The position numbers and the translations under genes are program-made. Source: Kitasatospora sp. NA04385 (GTDB lineage Bacteria > Actinomycetota > Actinomycetes > Streptomycetales > Streptomycetaceae). Taken from it: a stretch of 64,000 bases of DNA. The notes beneath the pieces are model-generated. The model was not told the DNA's origin. It worked only from the letters and a program-made list of their open reading frames with translations, and did not search any database. Shown piece by piece: positions 51,395-60,991 of the stretch. Within the stretch, counting starts at the first letter, position 1. Every line of letters starts with the position of its first letter. Location of the stretch: contig NZ_CP054919.1 in the NCBI RefSeq assembly GCF_013364235.1, positions 4,128,701-4,192,700 of the forward strand. Direction: 5' to 3'.

Positions 51395-52150
51395 CTACCG
51401 GATGTCGACGTCGCGGTGGCCGGCGCCGCGTTCGAGGTACCAGCGGGCGGTGCCGCGCAGGCCGTAGGCGCGGATGCGGCGGGTGGAGTTCTGGACGACC
51501 ATGTCGGGGCGGTGGACGATCGCGGTGGTGCGGCGGCGGATGTGGTTGATGAAGGCGCGGTCGGTGGGGGAGGGGCGGCGGGGCATGCCGTCGGTGGCGA
51601 GGTAGAGCGCGGCGGTGATGGCCATGTTGTTGCCGGCGTGCATGCGGTAGGGCGTGAGGTAGCCGTGCCGGCGCCGGTGGGCGGGGCGGACGCGGCCGAA
51701 GAAGGCGCCGAGGGCGACCAGGACGCGGAAGACGGTGCGGCCGACGGGGCCGTGCTCGTCGCGGCGGGCGGTGACGCGTCCGCAGACCAGCCCGCCGCAG
51801 GCCAGCATCGCGGCGCGGGCGGCGCCGGTCCAGCCGGGTTCGGGCAGGCAGTCGGCGTCGGTGCGGGCCAGTAGCGTCGCGCCGCGGGCGATGGCGTGCC
51901 GGAAGCCGGTGTCGACGGCGCAGCCGACGCCCTTCTCGGGTTCGGTGAGCAGGTGGACGGGGAAGGGCGCGGTGCGGGCGAAGGCGAGGACCTGCGCGCC
52001 GGTGGTGTCGGTGGAGCCGTTGTCGACGACCAGCAGGGTGAAGTCGCGGTCGTGCTGGGCGGCGAGGGCGTGCAGGGCGCCGTCGATCCGGGCGGCCTCC
52101 TGGTAGGCGGGGACGATCACCCAGAGCTCGGTCGTCCGGTGTGCGGTCAT
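51395..52150 (-). CDS. Family 2 glycosyltransferase
   Basis: Protein of 251 aa with a GT2 core: LWVIVPAYQEAARIDGALHAL, VVDNGSTDTTG, LARTDADCLPEPGWTG. The later basic part has R-rich helices (RRRTTAIVHRPD). No membrane helix is evident, so it is soluble or peripherally bound. The ATG at 52150 overlaps the ketosynthase stop (ATGA), so the two are translationally coupled. In an ole-like cluster it is unexpected and may glycosylate the lipid product. Confidence 0.85.
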   Translation of the reverse strand: MTAHRTTELWVIVPAYQEAARIDGALHALAAQHDRDFTLLVVDNGSTDTTGAQVLAFARTAPFPVHLLTEPEKGVGCAVDTGFRHAIARGATLLARTDADCLPEPGWTGAARAAMLACGGLVCGRVTARRDEHGPVGRTVFRVLVALGAFFGRVRPAHRRRHGYLTPYRMHAGNNMAITAALYLATDGMPRRPSPTDRAFINHIRRRTTAIVHRPDMVVQNSTRRIRAYGLRGTARWYLERGAGHRDVDIR

Positions 52151-53154
52151 GACTTCTCCCAGACCATCGTCATCAGGCTGACGCCGCCGCCCAGACCGAC
52201 CATCAGGACGCGGTCGCCGGTGTCCAACTCGTCCATGACGAGGTCGAGTTGGACGCCGATGGTGGCGGAGGCCAGGTTGCCGAGCTCGGGGACGGTGACC
52301 ACCAGCCGGTCGGCGGGGACGCCGGTGAGCTCCACGAAGCGCTCCAGGTACGGCAGGGTGACCTGGTGGACCAGGACGCGGGCGTAGGCGTCCCAGCCGA
52401 GGCCGGTGCGGGCGGCGACGCGGGTGAGGATGTCGGCGCCGATCCGTTCGAAGACGCCGCGCAACTCCTTCCCGCCGCCGCGGAAGTAACTCCACTCGTC
52501 GCCGCGCGGGTGGCGCGAGCCGCCGCCGGGTATGCCGCCGACCTCCCAGTGCTCGGAGGCGGTCTGGGTCTCGACGTCGAGGATGCCGCCGCGGTCGACG
52601 CGTTCCAGCAGGACGGCGGCGGCGCCGTCGCCGAAGGTGTAGCCGGCGAAGCCGGCGCGGAGTTCGGCGAGGCCGGAGGGGTCGCGGCGCATGGCCCGGC
52701 TGGGGGTCTCGCCGGTGACGACCAGGGCGCGGGCGGCGCGGCCGGCCAGGATCATCGCGCGGGCGGTGTCGATGCCGTTGAGGAAGCTGTTGCAGGCGTT
52801 GGCGACGTCCAACGCATGGGCGTGGGAGCCGAGTTCGGCCTGTATCAGGTGGGCGGTGGCGGGTTCGCAGACGTCCCGGGAGGCGGAGGCGAACAGCAGC
52901 AGGTCGAGGTCGCCGGGGTCCAGGCGGCGGCGGGTGAGGGCCTTCCGGGCGGCGGCGAGGGCGAGCGTGGAGGGGTGCTCGTCGGGCCCGGCGAAGCGGC
53001 GGGTGCGGATGCCGGTGGCCTTCTCGAACATGCCGTCGGGCAGCGGGAGGCGGGCGCCGGCGGCCACTTCGTCCTGCAACTGCCGTGAGGTGACGGCCTG
53101 TCCGGGGAGGTGGGAGCCGACGGCGGTGATTCCGACGCGGGGCAGCGGGTCCAT
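52147..53154 (-). CDS. 3-oxoacyl-ACP synthase III / OleA-like thiolase
   Basis: Thiolase-fold protein of 335 aa. The catalytic triad is in place: Cys121 (DVANACNSFLNG), His263 (VLVHQVTLPYL) and Asn293 (LGNLASATIG). FabH starts fatty-acid synthesis; OleA joins two acyl-CoAs head to head. Long, irregular insertions and the HWEVGGIPGGGSRHP region differ from FabH. ATG at 53154. It is the first gene of the minus-strand cluster, and the overlapping GT2, then AMP-ligase, P450 and reductase, fit an ole-like pathway. Whether it works on acyl-CoA or ACP is undetermined. Confidence 0.82.
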   Translation of the reverse strand: MDPLPRVGITAVGSHLPGQAVTSRQLQDEVAAGARLPLPDGMFEKATGIRTRRFAGPDEHPSTLALAAARKALTRRRLDPGDLDLLLFASASRDVCEPATAHLIQAELGSHAHALDVANACNSFLNGIDTARAMILAGRAARALVVTGETPSRAMRRDPSGLAELRAGFAGYTFGDGAAAVLLERVDRGGILDVETQTASEHWEVGGIPGGGSRHPRGDEWSYFRGGGKELRGVFERIGADILTRVAARTGLGWDAYARVLVHQVTLPYLERFVELTGVPADRLVVTVPELGNLASATIGVQLDLVMDELDTGDRVLMVGLGGGVSLMTMVWEKS

Positions 53155-53279
53155 GCTCCGATGCTCTCCCGGGGCGGCGGCCGGGGCGTGAGTACGGGTA
53201 CTCAGCCGGGGTCGGGGATGCGGAGCCGGCCGGGCCGGTACGGCGGCGGTGCCGTCGTACCGGCCCGGCCGGCCGGTGG

Positions 53280-54764
53280 TCAGTTGCCGGTGTCGACCTG
53301 GACCGGGATGACCTGGGTGGCCGGGGCCGGTTCGGCCGGGGCCTCGGCGGGGGCGGCCGGGGTCATCGAGTTGAGCAGCTGGCGGGCCAGCCCGAGGCCG
53401 GTGCCGCCCATGGTGAGCGCCTTGGCGAACATCTCGGACATGCCCTCGGCGCCGTTCAGCAGCACCATGTGCTCGACGTTGCCGAAGGCGTCCGCGCCGG
53501 CCCGGACGATGGCGGGCCAGTTCTCGGCGAGCTGCTGGGCGACGACCGCCTCCTGGTTCTCGGCGAGGGCCGCGGCGCGGGCCTTGATGCCCTCGGCCTC
53601 GGCCAGGCCCTGGGCCCGGGTGGCCTCCGCCGCGGCGAGGCCCTTGGCGCGGGCGGCCTCCGCCTCGGCCAGGCCCTTCGCGGCCTCGGCGGCGGCCTGG
53701 GCCTCACCGGTGGCGCGGGTGGCCTCGGCGGCGGCCAGGCCGCGGGCCTTGGTGGCCTCGGCCTCGGCGGCCGCGGCGACCTTGACCCGGTTGGCCTCGG
53801 CGGCGGTCTTCAGGTCGGTCTCCCGGGAGAGCGCCTCGGCGGCGGAGATCCGGGCGTCGCGGTCGGCCTCGGCCTTGGTGCGGGTCTCGTACGCGCGGGC
53901 GTCGGCCGGCTTGCGGACGTCGGCCTGCAGCTGCTGCTCCTTGCGGTGTGCCTCCAGCTCGGCGACCTTGGTCTCCTGGACCACGACCTCCTGCCGGGCG
54001 GCGGCCTGGGCGAGCGGCCCGGCCTGGAGCGCGCGGGCCGCGGCGGTGTCCATCTCGGCCTGGTAACCGGCCTGCTGGATACCGGAGTTGCGCGTCGCCT
54101 CGGCCTTGCGGGCGAACGCCTCCTGCTCGGCCTCGGTGGCCCGGCGGTCGGCCTCGGCGGCCGCGATCCGGGCGTCGCGCTGGACGGCGGCGGCGTGCGG
54201 CGCGGCCAGGTTGGTGATGTACCCGGTCGGGTCCAGGATCTCCTGGATCTGCAGCGAGTCGATGATCAGGCCGAGCTTCTCCATCTCGATGCCCGAGGCG
54301 GAGCGGGTCTCCCCGGTGAGCCGCTCGCGGTCGCGGATCATGTCCTCGACGGTCAGCCCGCCGACGATGGAGCGCAGGTGGCCGGCGAACACGTTGTGCA
54401 CCCGCTGGCCCATCATCTTCTGCTGGTCCAGGAAGCGGCGGGCGGCGTTGGCGATGGACACCGGGTCGTCGCCGACCTTGAAGATGACCACGCCCTTGAC
54501 GTGCACCGGAATGCCCTGCGAGGTCACGCACTCGACGTCCAGCGCGGCCTCGTTGAGGTCCAGCGACAGCCGCCGGACCACCTGGACGCCGGGCAGCACG
54601 AAGGTGCCCCGTCCGGTGACCACGCGGAAGCCGAGGCCCTCGCCGTGCTTGGAACCCGAGATCACCAGCGCCTCGTTCGGCTCGGCGACCCGCCACATCA
54701 TCTTGAACAGCAGGACCACGACCAGCAGCCCTGCGACAACGGCTCCGACGATGCCGATCAGCAT
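53280..54764 (-). CDS. SPFH-domain (flotillin-like) membrane protein
   Basis: Protein of 494 aa with one N-terminal membrane helix (about 5-25), an SPFH/PHB domain (about 30-210; ALVISGSKHGEGLGFRVVTG, VKGVVIFKVGDDPVSIANAARRFL) and a long Ala/Glu-rich coiled coil (about 215-400) containing repeated (K/R)GLAAAEATRA and AEAE units. The C-terminus is Pro/Ala rich. Flotillins organise lipid domains and membrane fluidity. ATG at 54764 with GGGGGAG. A small NfeD-like gene lies 185 bp upstream on the same strand. Confidence 0.92.
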   Translation of the reverse strand: MLIGIVGAVVAGLLVVVLLFKMMWRVAEPNEALVISGSKHGEGLGFRVVTGRGTFVLPGVQVVRRLSLDLNEAALDVECVTSQGIPVHVKGVVIFKVGDDPVSIANAARRFLDQQKMMGQRVHNVFAGHLRSIVGGLTVEDMIRDRERLTGETRSASGIEMEKLGLIIDSLQIQEILDPTGYITNLAAPHAAAVQRDARIAAAEADRRATEAEQEAFARKAEATRNSGIQQAGYQAEMDTAAARALQAGPLAQAAARQEVVVQETKVAELEAHRKEQQLQADVRKPADARAYETRTKAEADRDARISAAEALSRETDLKTAAEANRVKVAAAAEAEATKARGLAAAEATRATGEAQAAAEAAKGLAEAEAARAKGLAAAEATRAQGLAEAEGIKARAAALAENQEAVVAQQLAENWPAIVRAGADAFGNVEHMVLLNGAEGMSEMFAKALTMGGTGLGLARQLLNSMTPAAPAEAPAEPAPATQVIPVQVDTGN

Positions 54765-54949
54765 CGCGATCTCCCCCTTCGTGGCACACCGGTCCGTGGC
54801 TGCGCTGGGTGGTGCAGTTGTGGGCGCGGAACCCGGTGGCAGCCGCATTCTCCGCCTGCCGTGATCGCGGGGGAAGGGGTCGCGCCGACGGGAGCGCCCA
54901 CTGTCTCGAAACCGTTGCGCGGGTTTTGCCCGGCCTTGGTGAGGCGCCG

Positions 54950-55150
54950 TCAGTAGGGCTCGACGTACACCGTGCGCGGTGGCTGGTAATCGACCACGAC
55001 CACCATGGTGCCGGGCTCCAGCGGCTCGCCCGGCACCGCCCGGTACGCCAGGAACGCCTCGCTGCCCTGGCGTTGGGGGACGTGCACCATCACCTCGCCG
55101 ACCAGGCCCGCGCCGATCCGCCCCGTCACCCGTCCCACCAGTCCGATCAC
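54950..55150 (-). CDS. Small OB-fold/NfeD-like protein linked to flotillin
   Basis: Protein of 66 aa with an N-terminal short helix, the motif GEVMVHVPQRQGSEAFLAYRA, and a beta-rich end (TMVVVVDYQPPRTVYVEPY). The pattern is that of the C-terminal OB domain of NfeD-type flotillin partners without their membrane part. ATG at 55150. Upstream, the thiC riboswitch points the other way. The link to the flotillin gene is by gene order, and the family assignment is moderate. Confidence 0.65.
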   Translation of the reverse strand: MIGLVGRVTGRIGAGLVGEVMVHVPQRQGSEAFLAYRAVPGEPLEPGTMVVVVDYQPPRTVYVEPY

Positions 55151-55271
55151 CCGGGGATTGTCCCCCGCCCGTCGGCGCGGTGAACAGCGGCCGGTCGGAG
55201 GCGTGCTGGACCATCCGTGCCCGGTGCCCTACGGTGAACGGCGAACGCAGGCGGCGAACGCCCCTGCGCGG

Positions 55272-55380
55272 AACGGGAGCTCGGAGCACCGGGCTGAGAG
55301 GGCGCTGACGGTACGCGGCCCGCGTACCAACCGCTGCGTCGACCGCAGGAACCTGACCGGGTAATGCCGGCGTAGGGAGT
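55272..55380 (+). promoter_or_regulatory. TPP riboswitch (thi box) of thiC
   Basis: The conserved TPP-aptamer features are visible in order: GGAGCACCGGGCTGAGAG (P2/P4 arm, CTGAGAG at 55294-55300), a variable stem GGTACGCGGCC/GCGTACC (P3), and ACCTGACCGGGTAATGCCGGCGTAGGGA (55351-55379). It ends a few bases before the thiC start, so ligand binding is expected to block translation or transcription, as is usual for thiamine genes. Confidence 0.95.
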
Positions 55381-55390
55381 TGAAGGTCGC

Positions 55391-57184
<1,794 letters not shown>

Positions 57185-57198
57185 CAGCGGAACCACAC

Positions 57199-57240
57199 GG
57201 GCGGCCACACGGGGAACCGGTGTTCCCGGTGCGGCCGCCC
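57199..57240. terminator. Hairpin between thiC and the converging small gene
   Basis: Outer arms GGGCGGCC/GGCCGCCC, with inner GGAA/TTCC pairing, occupy 57199-57240 between two converging genes. It probably terminates both. Confidence 0.7.
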
Positions 57241-57249
57241 TGGTCGTTC

Positions 57250-57552
57250 TCAGGCGTTCCAGGTGCTCACGATCGGGGCGGGCCACTCCGTGGCCGTTGC
57301 CGCGAGATCGGTGGGCAGCAGCGCGAGCAGGAGAGCCCGGCTGTCGGTGACGGACTGCAACGCGGCCTCCTGAGCCTCGTCCTTGGTGTCGAACATGCCC
57401 TCGCCCACGGTCTCGTTGTGGGGCGGCTCGCCGACCTCGCCGACCCACTGCGACGCGCCGGGCCAGACCCGGACGTGCGTCAGCCGGGAAGGCTAGGGCA
57501 GGCCGGTGACGCCACGGGCGGCGGCTTCCTTGATCACGTCTTCGATGGTCAC
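57250..57552 (-). pseudogene. Small gene interrupted by an in-frame amber codon
   Basis: A continuous frame of 101 codons runs from the GTG at 57552 to the TGA at 57250, broken only by one TAG after VTIEDVIKEAAARGVTGLP. The 80 residues beyond it (PSRLTHVRVWPGASQWVGE... ending PAPIVSTWNA) look fully coding and have no good start of their own. A single change of CAG to TAG would explain it (GLP-Q-PSRL). The GTG overlaps the upstream regulator's stop (GTGA), so the small gene is coupled to the XRE regulator, as toxin/effector-like partners often are. Suppression of TAG or a sequence error are alternatives. Confidence 0.7.
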
Positions 57553-58730
57553 GGTTGGGCTCTCCTCATCTCGGCCAGTGCGGCGTCCAGTCGTGCGGAG
57601 CGGACCACGGTGGAAAGGTCGGTGGCGGTGCGGGCGTAGTGCTCGGCTTCTTCGCGTGCGCCTTGGCGGTAGAGCACCGTGGCCAGTTGGGCGGTGTCGA
57701 TCGCCTTGGAACGGGCCCGGTTGGAGGTCTGGGAGTCCACAGCGCGACGGAGGCGGGAGACGAGGTCGGAGACCGGCCGTCCCTTGACCGTCGCAAGCAG
57801 GTAGAGGGCGTGGCCGGTCTCCCCGTGCAGTTTGTGCTCGGTGAAGTACCACATCCAACGCGGTTCGCTGCGTAGATCGGTGACGCGGCTGTAGATCGAT
57901 TCGGCAAGGCTGATCTGCCGCATCACCTCGGCCTCGTCACCCTGGACGGCGTACGCCTGGGCCTTCACCGCGGCGATCATCGCGAGCGCGGACAGCGGCA
58001 CGTCACCCATTGCCATGTCGGCCAGGGCGACGGCGTCCACCGGCTTGCGTTCGGCGATCTCCTGACGGGCGAGGCCGGTCGCGACGTGGCACAGGAGTCC
58101 GTCGTCGCCGGCTTCCTGGGCTGCCTTGATGCCGAGCCCGAACGTGCTCCGCGCCGACGAGCTCTGTCCCGCGTCGAACGCCGACCACGCGGCGAGATCG
58201 GCGAGGTTGGCGATCTGGCCGCACAGCCGGTCCCGGACGCGGGGCCCCATCGAGGACTTGGTGAGGTCGACGGTGTTCCGCAGTTCGGCGAAGGCGAGGT
58301 GGCGGGTGGCCAGGCCACCGCTTCGCCGGTCCCACTCCTCAAGTGCGAAGGTCCGTTCGGCGATGTCGTCGATGTCCTTCATCCCCAGGGAAGACGGGGA
58401 CGGCATGACGTCGGGAAGGATCGAGGCCAAGGAGACGGCCAGGAAATCGCGGCGCTTCGACTCGCTCACCTCCTCCCGGTCGCGCCGGGTCCGCTTCGAG
58501 AACAGGCCCAGCTCCGCGTTCGTCGCCACACCGAACACGCCGCGCAGTGCAGCACGGACGTGTTCGTCGGGCCAGCTGATTACGCCACGTTCTAGGCGGC
58601 TGATCACGTTGGCGTCAATCGCCGATTCCCGATGGGTCTCCGCCTGAATTCGGGCGTTCACCCGCTTTGCCACGTCGCTCTGCGTCCACTCCCGCCTGAG
58701 CCGAAGCCTTCGTAGCACGTCGTTGGCCAT
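57549..58730 (-). CDS. XRE-family regulator with TPR-like C-terminus
   Basis: Protein of 393 aa. The N-terminal helix-turn-helix (about 1-60; RREWTQSDVAKRVNARIQ, ANVISRLERGVISWPDE) is followed by helical repeats (about 130-390), e.g. ELRNTVDLTKSSMG, GLARQEIAERKPVDAVALADMA and LATVLYRQGAREEAEHYARTA, as in Streptomyces transcription factors with TPR-like sensors. ATG at 58730. It is coupled to the amber-interrupted small gene and is divergent from two small coupled genes. The target is unknown; such regulators are frequent in accessory regions. Confidence 0.85.
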   Translation of the reverse strand: MANDVLRRLRLRREWTQSDVAKRVNARIQAETHRESAIDANVISRLERGVISWPDEHVRAALRGVFGVATNAELGLFSKRTRRDREEVSESKRRDFLAVSLASILPDVMPSPSSLGMKDIDDIAERTFALEEWDRRSGGLATRHLAFAELRNTVDLTKSSMGPRVRDRLCGQIANLADLAAWSAFDAGQSSSARSTFGLGIKAAQEAGDDGLLCHVATGLARQEIAERKPVDAVALADMAMGDVPLSALAMIAAVKAQAYAVQGDEAEVMRQISLAESIYSRVTDLRSEPRWMWYFTEHKLHGETGHALYLLATVKGRPVSDLVSRLRRAVDSQTSNRARSKAIDTAQLATVLYRQGAREEAEHYARTATDLSTVVRSARLDAALAEMRRAQP

Positions 58731-58929
58731 CTGGGACCTGTCTCTGGGGGCGCTGCAAGGCGCTGAACTGCCTAGTGAAGTGCCTGCCTTCTGCCTACAG
58801 GATCGCCCTGTTCCTACCAAGACCGCAGGCGTTTGATGGTTCTCGCGTCGCCGGGGCGGAACGTGTGGGGCGTGGCTGGTGAGGCTGGTTCGAGTGGTGG
58901 TCGGAGACATGAGAGGGAAGGGGTGTCGA

Positions 58930-59316
58930 GTGCCGCACGCTGATTCGCCGTTGGGGGCTGGGGGCGTTCTCCGGCGGTTCCTGCGGGAGGGGTTCGCGGA
59001 CGTCGAGGGGGCCGCCGAGTTGTTGGAGCGGGCGTTTCGGATGGCGCGGTTGGAGCCGCCGCCGGGGTTGTCGCCGGTGTACCGACCGGATGTGGCACCG
59101 GAGTTGGCCGGTGTCGCGTTGGGGTGCGCCGGGTTGGGGTGGGTGCAGCGGTTGGCGGAGTCGTTGCTTGAACTCGCCTTTCTTCGAGGTGAGTTGCATG
59201 CGGTGGTGGCGGCGTTCCCGGAGCTGGACTTCGGTGACCTGTCGGGTGAGTACCTGGAGGTACTCGGGGTGATCGCTCCTGACGGGGCGCTGCCCAAACT
59301 GGGGGCGGCCTCGTGA
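58930..59316 (+). CDS. Hypothetical protein, divergent from the XRE regulator
   Basis: Protein of 128 aa from a GTG at 58930 (GGGAAGGGG ribosome site); an ATG at 58909 is possible. Helical, Leu-rich with no membrane segment: GGVLRRFLREGFADVEGAAELLERAFRMARLE and LRGELHAVVAAFPELDFGDLSGEYLEV. I do not recognise the family. The stop overlaps the GTG of the next gene (GTGA), so the two are coupled. The arrangement with an XRE regulator resembles small regulatory or phage-defence-like modules. Confidence 0.7.
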   Translation: MPHADSPLGAGGVLRRFLREGFADVEGAAELLERAFRMARLEPPPGLSPVYRPDVAPELAGVALGCAGLGWVQRLAESLLELAFLRGELHAVVAAFPELDFGDLSGEYLEVLGVIAPDGALPKLGAAS

Positions 59317-59621
59317 GCAACTGCGGGCAGCCGGACGAGCCGGCGGAGGTGTTGCTGCAACGGGCGTGGGCGGTCGCCGAGCGGCTGGCGAAGGCCACCG
59401 GGCAGGAGACGGGGGTGATGGAGATCGCGGGCGGGTACCGGATCTCCGTGCACCTGTACGGCGGTGGGGACGACCACCGCGAAGTGCTGGCGGCCCTGGC
59501 AATGGGCGACCGTTACGGGCACCGTGGTTCCCACGGGCCGCAGCACGACGAACAGGACAAGGGCACTGTCTGGTGCGAGGTGTACCTGAACCCGCCGCAG
59601 CGTCCGGGCACGTCCCGCTGA
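59313..59621 (+). CDS. Hypothetical small protein
   Basis: Protein of 102 aa, starting at a GTG that overlaps the previous stop. Contains LLQRAWAVAERLAKATGQETGVMEIAGGYRISVHLYGG, then an acidic His-rich HGPQHDEQDKG. It looks soluble and well coded, but I do not recognise a family. Its coupling to the preceding gene suggests a joint function. Confidence 0.65.
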   Translation: MSNCGQPDEPAEVLLQRAWAVAERLAKATGQETGVMEIAGGYRISVHLYGGGDDHREVLAALAMGDRYGHRGSHGPQHDEQDKGTVWCEVYLNPPQRPGTSR

Positions 59622-60319
59622 GCGGTCGGTGACGGCTTCGGGACCACCTCGGCCGGGCTTCCCCGTAGCTGCCGAGAGTAGGGGTGGATGGGTTCGGTCA
59701 ATCTCGCTTCCGGGAGCCGCAGTTGGCGATGGTAGCCGACGTTGCGGGCTTGACGGGTTACGTCCGCCCCGGATCATCGAGCAGCGAGGAGCCCGGACGA
59801 ACGGACCTCGGCCATCGGCTGTGACCTGCTCGCGGTGCCGACCGGGCCTGTCCGGGCTCCTGCCGTCGGTCGCCCCACCGCCGGCCCGTGAGCGGTGCTG
59901 CTCCGGGCTCCGTCGTGTGCCCGGTGGGTCTGGTCGCGGCCCCGTGGGCGAACGTCTTCAACGGCCAGGTGTCCACCGGCGTCGCCTACCGCGCCGAAGG
60001 CAGCCAAGTCGTGATCGGCAGAGCGGCCCTGGCCGGGCCGGTGGAGCCTTCCCTCCTCGGGCCCGGCCGGTCCCCGCCCTCGTGCTCTTTCCTGCCGGAC
60101 GCGCACGCCCGGCACCGCGCCGACTCCCCTGAGGACACCCTCTTGCCGAACACCCCAAGCCCCGCCTTCGGAGCAGACTTTCTGCCCGCCCTGATCGGGC
60201 CCTTCCCCGCACCCGGCAGGGCGAGGAGTCGTGTGACGGCGTCAGGTTTCTCCTGATCCGTGCCGGTCGGCCACTGCTATATTCAAGGAGGGTGTTGGTC
60301 TTATATATCGGAGGCATGC
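59622..60319. other. Gene-poor stretch upstream of a toxin-antitoxin pair
   Basis: About 700 bases without a convincing gene; open frames here have no family features. A TCAGG-tttct-CCTGA hairpin lies at 60242-60256. Near the right end, TATATT (60278-60283) and a TATATA stretch give an AT-rich promoter area for the antitoxin gene. Decayed accessory DNA is possible but unproven. Confidence 0.5.
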
Positions 60320-60541
60320 ATGAGCGTGACGACCATCGACTTGGACGATGACGCACTGGCGAAGGCCCTGCGGTTCTCCGGCGGAGCGACCAAGAAGGAC
60401 GTGGTGAACGCCGCGCTCCGCGAGTACGCCGAGAGGCACGAGCGTGCTGCCCGGCGGGCCCGGCATGTGCAGGCTGCCCGGGAGTGGGACTACGAGGGGT
60501 GGCAGCAGGTCCATGACGCGGAGAAGCGGGGAGCGGAGTGA
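60320..60541 (+). CDS. VapB-type antitoxin
   Basis: Protein of 73 aa with a ribbon-helix-helix/AbrB-like N-terminus (MSVTTIDLDDDALAKALRFSG, ATKKDVVNAALREYAERHER) and a basic-to-acidic C-terminal tail (ARHVQAAREWDYEGWQQVHDAEKR) that would block its partner toxin. ATG at 60320 with GGAGG; the stop overlaps the toxin GTG. VapB-type antitoxins also repress their own promoter, and the AT-rich upstream region is suitable. Confidence 0.85.
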   Translation: MSVTTIDLDDDALAKALRFSGGATKKDVVNAALREYAERHERAARRARHVQAAREWDYEGWQQVHDAEKRGAE

Positions 60542-60957
60542 TCCGGTACCTCGTGGACTCCACCGCCGTGTGGCGCCTGCTCCGGGAGCAGGACCTGAAC
60601 GAGGCATGGGGGGAGGACATCGACCTGCGGGTGATCGGGTCGTGTGCTCCCCAGCGCGCCGAGTTCCGGCGTTCCGCGCGGAACCTCGCCCACTACGAGC
60701 AGATGGGCGAGATGTTCGCGGATCTGTACCCGGATGTGCCCCTGCCCAAGAACATGTGGGGCTGGATCGAGGCCGCCCAGTTCCGGCTCGCCCGGAGCGG
60801 CGGAGCTGTCCGGGCGCTGTCCGTGGTCGATCTGACGGTCTGCGCCACCGCGGCCCACCACGGGCTGATCGTGCTGCACGACGACAACGACTTCGCCACC
60901 GCCGCCGGGGTGCTGACCGACGTGCTGCAACGGAACGTCCGCGACGTTCCGCGCTGA
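60538..60957 (+). CDS. PIN-domain ribonuclease toxin, VapC type
   Basis: Protein of 139 aa. The PIN acids are visible: Asp near 7 (YLVDSTA), Glu near 42 (QRAEFRRS), and Asp in SVVDLTVCATA with the later DDNDF. PIN toxins cleave tRNA or rRNA and are held inactive by their antitoxin. GTG at 60538 overlaps the antitoxin stop (GTGA), the standard pair arrangement. No mobile element is recognised nearby. Confidence 0.88.
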   Translation: MIRYLVDSTAVWRLLREQDLNEAWGEDIDLRVIGSCAPQRAEFRRSARNLAHYEQMGEMFADLYPDVPLPKNMWGWIEAAQFRLARSGGAVRALSVVDLTVCATAAHHGLIVLHDDNDFATAAGVLTDVLQRNVRDVPR

Positions 60958-60991
60958 AGGCCGGCCGCCGGGTCCGGCTGGTGGCGGGGGG

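Noticed and set aside
59629..60132. Open frame in the gap before the toxin-antitoxin pair
   Set aside because: Low-complexity Arg/Pro/Gly product, no good start and no recognisable family.
59888..60256. Second open frame in the same gap, with VFNGQVSTGVAYRAEG
   Set aside because: Resembles no known domain well enough; kept as gene-poor DNA.
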